Of a stretch of 14,147 nucleotides of DNA, positions 5,901 to 11,400 are shown one piece after another. The DNA comes from an uncultured euryarchaeote (lineage in GTDB: Archaea; Thermoplasmatota; Poseidoniia; Poseidoniales; Poseidoniaceae): the NCBI GenBank assembly GCA_937897005.1, contig CALCOQ010000281.1:1-14147 (forward strand). Direction: 5' to 3'. Both the position numbers and the translations under genes were made by a program. Position 1 is the first letter of the stretch. The number at the start of each line of letters is the position of its first letter. The notes below the pieces were generated by a model. The model was not told the origin of the DNA and searched no databases. It worked only from the letters and a program-made list of their open reading frames with translations.

Positions 5901-8414
5901 CACCTTGATCGGCATCCTCAGAGTCTTGACACCGTACTGATTATCAATAGAACTACAATTGCCATCATCGAAGGAAATGATACCCTCAGCATCATCTATG
6001 GTCTGACAACTATCACCCAGTTGCCATACCATGACCGGTGAATCTCCATGACTGTTCTCCAACTCCACTTTGACACTCATGATGCGGTCTGCTTCATCTC
6101 CAACCGCAACCCTGACCTCAAGCGTACGCCATTCTTCATCGGGTGCTAATGTACCACCATCAAGACTTGCATCCAGAACTCTGGTACGCATCCGATATGA
6201 GATATCGAGGTCTGTCATCTTGACACGTCCAGCCTCAGCAGACTTGACCGCTATCGGGATATCTACAGAACCAATGCCATTGGAGGGAATATGCAGATTG
6301 AGAGCATCCACCATTGTCGGCTGATGCGAAACATCCTCCCCGACCACAGAATCGTCACTTGCAATCACAATGATTCCTTGAGAAAGGAAACTCAACCCTC
6401 GCCAATCCCAAGTACTGTCATCACCGATATCGAGCTGAACCTTGTTCGGGAAGGCCTCAAGATATCGTAGAACGAACTGATCCATCTTAGGGGTCTTTCC
6501 AACATCTGTGGTCTCCATCATGATACTATAGCGAAGGTGACTTCCATTCGAAACGAATGACCAATCAGCATTGTTGGGCACTTCATCCCAGTCACTACCG
6601 TTGTTGTTAGAAACAAAAACCTTGAGTTCAGTATCCAAAGGAACATCAGCCGACCATATCGGCCTCACAAGACCTATCTCTGTCCCGGTAGGGAATGATG
6701 GTGACGTCCATGTTCCAACCTGAGCATATGAACTTGAATATTGCATCTTTACCCACCATGAAACTGCACTGGAGCCAATCAATTGGGCCTTCCATCTCAA
6801 TGTCGTGCCAGTATGAGTCAGATGGAGAGTGGTGTTGCTATCGACCGCTTGCCAATAAGTGCCGTTATCAGCACTGACCCAGTAGTCGACCCGATCACCA
6901 GTTGAAGGCGCAGACCAATGTGTCTCCAGATTGACCGCAATTATCTCAGCTGCTGATTCCAGCGGTTCTGACAACCATGTCGATGTCCCAGGTGCTGTAG
7001 TGGAAGGATATGCGATGCCTGAACCGAACTGACGATAGTAGAGAGTAGAGCCACCCCACGAATAATATCCACAATCCAATGCAAGCAATCTCTGACCATC
7101 ATAGACCAAGCCATAGCCAAGTTGATTGATGTCTCGAGTGCCGGACTGCCCCATCAACTGGGTCGAAGAAGAACTGACTGCCCACGCGTTGAGAACATCA
7201 GTCGTCGACCATGAACCGGTTCCCTTCTTACAGCGCATCCAGAACATATCGCCATGAACTGCAAGGCCTCTGACGAAGCCACCACTCTTGCCACAATCAT
7301 ATGAACCGCTGCTAGGTGAGGAGAACGTGTACATTGTATCTCCTCGATCGTAATTCCCATTCCCTAGAAATTCGTAGGACACCAATCTCCTCTGACTACC
7401 ATGGGCAACCCATATCTCGTCATCCACCCTATCATATGCTATTCCAGTATAATCACTGAACTGGGCTTTGATATCATATGTATCAACGCACTTCCAGACA
7501 TCATCATAGCTGATATCAATCTCAAGCACTGAATGATACTGCACGGGAGCCGTGGAACCATAGTGATAACGATAGGTGGAGAATATTCCAAACATCCTCT
7601 CATCAGGCGTGACAGTCCAATCCCTGAATCCATATGCGGCATAATAAGTGCTGGCTGGTTTTTGCGGAAGGGTACAACTTCCCTGTTCGAGGGTGATAGT
7701 TGATTCAACACTGGCATTATTGGGCCACAAACGCTTGATCATGTTCGAAAAGGAAGTGCCACTCCAAGTCGACATGAAAAGCCATCCATGATGACTGAGA
7801 ATAGCACCCTGGCCTTGTGCCATGAAACTGTTACTGCTCATCTGTGATTGGGGGTTGAAACGGGACTCAGAGGTGTTTCCAGTATGTGGTTGACGAAGAG
7901 CAAAACCTCCATTGTCAAGCCAGGCCGTGTTGTTTGCATCCAACGAATCATTCGGGGCATGGCTGTAGAGAATATCGGTTGCGGATGTAAGTCCTAGCGT
8001 CAACTCATCAGAACGAGCATCCATGGAATTAGCGTCGCCTTTCATCCAATCGCTCCGATCCATTGCATCAACCTGAGACCAGCCTGTAGCTGAAGCGCCT
8101 TGGAGTGTCATCTCGATATCGGTGACTTCTGCACCCTTTGGTATCGATATCTTGTTGGTAGCGTCTGCCCCAGCCCCTTGATACAATGCAGTGGCTTCAA
8201 TATCGCCACCAGAGAAGGTGTAGATGTGCCGAACCGAACCTCCTGCCGCTGAAGCGGTTGGAAGCAGAGCAGTGAATGGAAGACAGGTGGAAACGAGCAT
8301 CAACAAGACAAGAGAAACAGCCCTTGTCGAACCCAATCGATTCCAACGAGGCAATACACTCACAGATATCCGAACGTATGTTATGATTTCAATGCAACGT
8401 TTCGTGGACACCAT
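2910..8414 (-). CDS. Giant type I membrane protein with beta-rich ectodomain and proline-rich/WW-like cytoplasmic tail, 1834 aa
   Basis: The signal peptide has a long n-region, a hydrophobic core at about residues 32-50 and an Ala-rich cleavage region at 54-57. The ectodomain contains, in order: a beta-sandwich (about 58-185); a propeller-like stretch (about 190-470) with repeated motifs such as GIAYD..DDEIWVAHG; two similar modules (about 485-562 and 574-654) sharing a 'VSxxNGxxW' core; a KVQLDIGDD segment at about 658; and two long homologous regions (about 765-1115 and 1181-1545), each containing beta-sandwich and Ig-like parts. A single hydrophobic helix at 1696-1719 is followed by basic YRESVR, so the remaining 115 residues should be cytoplasmic. 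That tail has poly-Pro runs (about 1752-1790) and ends in GLPPGW...WEHYGW (1810-1825). No catalytic motif was seen. Such architecture suits adhesion, recognition or surface scaffolding. It lies 18 bases after the secreted giant gene. The start at 8414 is the only usual start codon in frame after the preceding stop; GTG 8363 would give a more normal signal peptide. Confidence 0.93.
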   Translation of the reverse strand: MVSTKRCIEIITYVRISVSVLPRWNRLGSTRAVSLVLLMLVSTCLPFTALLPTASAAGGSVRHIYTFSGGDIEATALYQGAGADATNKISIPKGAEVTDIEMTLQGASATGWSQVDAMDRSDWMKGDANSMDARSDELTLGLTSATDILYSHAPNDSLDANNTAWLDNGGFALRQPHTGNTSESRFNPQSQMSSNSFMAQGQGAILSHHGWLFMSTWSGTSFSNMIKRLWPNNASVESTITLEQGSCTLPQKPASTYYAAYGFRDWTVTPDERMFGIFSTYRYHYGSTAPVQYHSVLEIDISYDDVWKCVDTYDIKAQFSDYTGIAYDRVDDEIWVAHGSQRRLVSYEFLGNGNYDRGDTMYTFSSPSSGSYDCGKSGGFVRGLAVHGDMFWMRCKKGTGSWSTTDVLNAWAVSSSSTQLMGQSGTRDINQLGYGLVYDGQRLLALDCGYYSWGGSTLYYRQFGSGIAYPSTTAPGTSTWLSEPLESAAEIIAVNLETHWSAPSTGDRVDYWVSADNGTYWQAVDSNTTLHLTHTGTTLRWKAQLIGSSAVSWWVKMQYSSSYAQVGTWTSPSFPTGTEIGLVRPIWSADVPLDTELKVFVSNNNGSDWDEVPNNADWSFVSNGSHLRYSIMMETTDVGKTPKMDQFVLRYLEAFPNKVQLDIGDDSTWDWRGLSFLSQGIIVIASDDSVVGEDVSHQPTMVDALNLHIPSNGIGSVDIPIAVKSAEAGRVKMTDLDISYRMRTRVLDASLDGGTLAPDEEWRTLEVRVAVGDEADRIMSVKVELENSHGDSPVMVWQLGDSCQTIDDAEGIISFDDGNCSSIDNQYGVKTLRMPIKVNWGWDDEVNMQALVTVDDDIGRAVTGWQTEDLDLRVENDIQLDGLRVHDANERELLNHDWMRGGENMTFTGGIHFEGTSLSPKAGEFTIQISGQNLTHDGDPTGSPVLLHEEPNPSYGEYSITLLAPIESTPGGMLFQISAINTSNGSNYANPEYNTLLVILDGNSPLLVATTPEDGSEIHKGSPDQSIEIVIQDSVDPPSKIDLHYWLGCKSRHETCSDTNFNNLPDPLEYRMMSLTSPEVKAGGINIFAGQIDDSMLIHGEVVTFYVSGSDGQGNHVAMGGSTVCPDSPVNCGWMIGENPPDWDAALVTYIIREEFEPELSPENSTIVGHNDKSPLHPGIPYNLVLQLGDMNGWQDIKSVRLALAGDFDDDETTITVEIMEGEMGQPDMVLTSGGSGLAVSNLYSLIAEDPENQSRVFINIRFQLTWSFPETWDTDGASYFIPKMEVADHSCSLEILVPCHEVRIGMGNDLWSLDNDLRFDLEQGHLKAVELRNGMNHYSADETTSLIGAGQVLRFSGRVLFSEDSTPAPSGAFDIVLGDLEHEWRTTPRTGGHFSLDLLVPDVRSGHLDLWAIMEDMPGLATDETGEDVRLRFIVDHGRPEIEGISIASAIDGERISLANIADADVVLSTKDDHGFNLNTIPTMHYLLRAGASEVSRGSLPLADGNDVDGQVFWSADLDLTDDGATQVLPTYTLDVWVTGADASGNPFDSEDNTESEPVASFGFIRTGPFLDLLDPNTTLTWSDPSPAPGDMVEMQVHGSNHIPLIGDLRFVLEQKVGEKWIEVASRNTTVKGESEMHIVLQYPVSEDAEGTLEFRVREFDGGFELDRRSTTPLSISDEVIRDGEALATQVGNSGLSVMLYLVAMGCAIYGIWMMVLYRESVREDEAGELDQTKDVMDDLETGKMVPDLAASPPPPNMQAPLPSAPPPPPDMSAPLPAVAHPPPLQNPVGQTVTPESGGTGIAPVPEEGLPPGWTDDQWEHYGWTWLQQQGRA
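3790..4875 (-). repeat. Second copy of a duplicated ~350-residue region in the giant membrane protein
   Basis: Residues about 1181-1545 repeat the order of motifs seen at 765-1115. Matching landmarks are NLVLQLGD..DIKSVRLALAG, then a strand block INIRFQLTWSF, then LRFSGRVLFS with a nearby Pro-Ser-Gly turn, then a glycine/serine strand block, and finally the closing DVWVTGADASGN. Identity is low, visible only in protein, so the duplication is old. Boundaries are approximate. Confidence 0.6.
5070..6123 (-). repeat. First copy of a duplicated ~350-residue region in the giant membrane protein
   Basis: Residues about 765-1115 contain LEVRVAVGD..RIMSVKVELEN, MPIKVNWGW, MTFTGGIHFEG followed by beta strands, and the closing TFYVSGSDGQGN. 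These line up one for one with the landmarks of the second copy. The copies differ in cysteine content and in loop length, which argues for diversified function rather than a recent expansion. Confidence 0.6.
6450..6970 (-). repeat. Two tandem 'VSxxNGxxW' modules (protein-level repeat)
   Basis: Two adjacent modules of about 80 residues (residues 485-562 and 574-654) share the order: Trp-Ser-Ala, a strand with WVSADNGTYW or FVSNNNGSDW, a short loop with Asn, a 'LRWK' or 'LRYS' strand, and a closing strand ending MQYSS or LRYLE. The fold is probably a beta-sandwich of the kind common in archaeal surface proteins. Function is not known. Confidence 0.6.
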
Positions 8415-8423
8415 AGGTGTCCA
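8405..8423 (-). promoter_or_regulatory. Hairpin with the start codon of the giant membrane protein at its tip
   Basis: TGGACACC and GGTGTCCA form a perfect 8-bp inverted repeat around a three-base loop TAT. In the transcript the A and U of the AUG start (8414-8412) fall in the loop and the G in the stem. The ribosome-binding site lies three bases upstream of the stem. The structure is seen directly; a role in controlling translation of the second giant protein relative to the first is inference. One such hairpin somewhere in a window of this size would not be surprising by chance; its exact placement is what draws attention. Confidence 0.5.
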
Positions 8424-8426
8424 ATA

Positions 8427-8434
8427 ATCACCTC
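8427..8434 (-). promoter_or_regulatory. Ribosome-binding site GAGGTGAT overlapping the stop of the upstream giant gene
   Basis: GAGGTGAT is a strong match to the archaeal anti-Shine-Dalgarno and shares two bases with the TGA stop of the upstream gene (TGAGGTGAT), the usual layout of coupled operon genes. The distance to ATG 8414 is 12 bases, longer than the four bases seen elsewhere in the window. The hairpin fills most of that distance and could shorten or block the effective spacing. Confidence 0.65.
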
Positions 8435-11400
8435 AGGGTTCCCTGACGTCATACCTGAGCGGGGAGCCGTCGCCACGGACCCCATCTTGCTCATCATCCT
8501 CGACCTCGAACCAATCCACAGTCCAATCTCCATCACTATCCCAATTCAGTGGATTAGAGCCATCTGCGGTATGGTCACCATCGATATCAAAATGCCACCA
8601 ACCATATTCCCACTCGCCAAAATTCAATACTGGTGGAGAATCAGGAGACAGTGGGAAGGCAATCTCCCAATCGTCGGTTATTGAACCGTCGCAGAGCAAT
8701 ACATCGTCTGTGTCATCGACGGTCAGGAAATTAGTGTCTTGATCATCAATTCTGAGTGAATAGATGTTATCACCGGGCATTTTGTTCATCCTCAGATAAT
8801 TACTGGCACTCGGATTTGTTGATTTTGTATCCAGCAAGAACTCGCGCAGCTGCCACCACTCGGTGACATTGCTTCCATGATAGGTCAGACCAGCCATAAG
8901 CACAGCATTGGGTGATAGAAGCGTACTGTTCGTTATCATGAAGAACTCCTGGAAATTGGTATACGGCGTATATACACAGGTGGCTGAGCAATCCCAATCA
9001 CCATCCTTATCATAATCATGATTGGCATCACTGGGGTCAGCAGGATTGAAAGTGACCCATACCTGATTCAGGTTCGGTCGCTCAACCTCATCGGTGGCCA
9101 TGTTGTATCGCAGTGGCTTCTTGCTCGAACCCCAATCCTCCCATTGAACTTCCACACTTAACAGGGTTGACCAGTTGGAATCATCATTATTCCAGCCATA
9201 GTAGTATTCATACCAATCGGGTAAGAAATCATGATCAGAATCATTGTCTTTTGGATTCATTCCATATTTGAAAACCTCACGCCCATCAGACAGGTTGAGG
9301 TCGATCTCATAAGCCAGTGTCACCTGTGAATCAGCACCCGATGCGGTCCGGTTCATGACCACACAATCACCATCAGAATCGGTCAAATCAGGACGGGTGT
9401 TGTTCATGTATTCCATCAGGTTGGTGAAGGGCAGATCACCTGGACCCGGTGATATCTGAAGCCCACTCTGGGTGAATTCACGGTCAGCCCATGTACCTTG
9501 GGCCGCTGGAATATCAGAGCCATCGCGGTCATACCAGCCATCCCGATCGCCATCATAATCAGCATCAGCAGGGTTGACCGGATTCGCAGACCAACGGAGT
9601 GGAGATGACATTCCCGTCATGTTCAAAGCAGCATAGCAATATTCCCAACCATCTGGAATCAAGTCTCCATCTGAATCTGCAGAAGTTGGGTCAGAAACTC
9701 CGAAAAGGCTGCGATTCCAGTTGTCTGGGTCGACCAGATTTATCTCTACCATCCTGTCTGAACTCTCTTGATCACGAGTGGACCATGTGTTGTAGAGTTG
9801 CAATCTGGCCGCTGATTCACTGAGTCCATTCTCTCCTACCAAAGCAGCAACTGCATCATGCCCGAAACCACTGTTGCCCAGACGCCGGTCGTAACGTCCA
9901 TAAACCAAAGATTGCCATTCACGGAGATTGGTGAAAGTCTCATTCTCACTTATGCTTCCATCCTCATCACAATCCCAAGAATCATCGTCGCTGTCAAGTT
10001 CAGTATCCGTGGTGCTCAGCGGGTTCATTGACCAACGGTTGAGCGAAAGGTCCCACTTTGTGAACCAGTATTCGAAACCATCTGACATTTCATCGCCATC
10101 GGTATCATTGTTGCTCGGATCGGTTATTGACATCAACATGTTGAGGAGCGGCGTTGTCTGCGATGTGGCCATGAAATTCTGCATCTGTTCAAATGCCAAA
10201 CCGCCCCGCAGTTCCTTGGACAACAGCATGTAGCTTATCCTTGTCCCTAATCCCAAAGGTTCCTGGAAAAAGGCATCCTCATGGAACAACCACGCATCTG
10301 CGGGATGGTTAAGACCATTGTTGGGTTGTGACGACGCGATTCCCAATTCCTGAGCATCTGTCAAGCCGTCATTATCTGAATCGAATTGTCCATCCCCAGC
10401 AACCAAAGGATTGAGAGTCCATGTCTCAGTAGAGGTATTCCAGTTGGTGAACAACTGTTCAGCACCATCCACAAAACCATCACCATCTGTATCTGGATCG
10501 GTGGGGTCTGCTGTCCATCCTCGTCGAGCTATCTGCTCGGGAGTGATGAACGAGCCAAAACTCTCACTGGACACAGCTGAGGACCACTCCTGCAGCAATG
10601 ATATATTGCCTGTCTTCAATACGAACCACTGTGGTGCTGACTTGTTGGCATTGGTCTCAGTCAGCAATGGATCTATCGCATTGTATTCTTCCCAATTAGC
10701 CATCCCATCCTTATCGGGATCTCCCCCAAGATCACTGTTGTTGACCGGATTCAAGATCCAGTTATCGGCGAGAATGTCCCAACGAGCATAGTGAATCTCC
10801 CAGCCATCCGGCATTCCATCACCGTCGGTATCAGCGTCCAATGGATTGCTTGACCCATGGTGTTTGTTTGGTTGGCCTACTGTAATGGTGGTCGAAACAT
10901 GGTCTCCAAAGGCAGATTCTGGAACTCCCCAATCAGACATGTTGGTGAATAATGAAGTGGTGAAGTTCTCCGGTAGTTCTATTCCTTCAGTGGTCTGGTT
11001 TCCAGAAAACAGAGTGTCCTTGATATGGAATTCAAGATAATTAACGAATTGCTCATCGATATCAAGAACTCCATCATAATTCATATCGAAACCATCGCCA
11101 TCAGGATTGTTGTATGCATCACTTCCATTCAATGGGCTTATTCCTACCGCTGAAGCATCCCATAGACACTGATAGAGAGCCTCCCATCCATCTGGAAGGC
11201 CATCACCATCCGAATCTGGATTGTTCGGGTCGGTGGTGACCCACTCAGCCGCAGCCTCTGGGGTCTCAAAATGGGTGTCGAACAGTTTTCCATCAAGCCC
11301 ATCTTGCACATAGGATTCCCAGTTGTACTCACAGAGATTGGGCATTCCATCACCATCCGCATCCCAGTATCTATCATCAAATCGTAGCGGGTCAAGGGTC

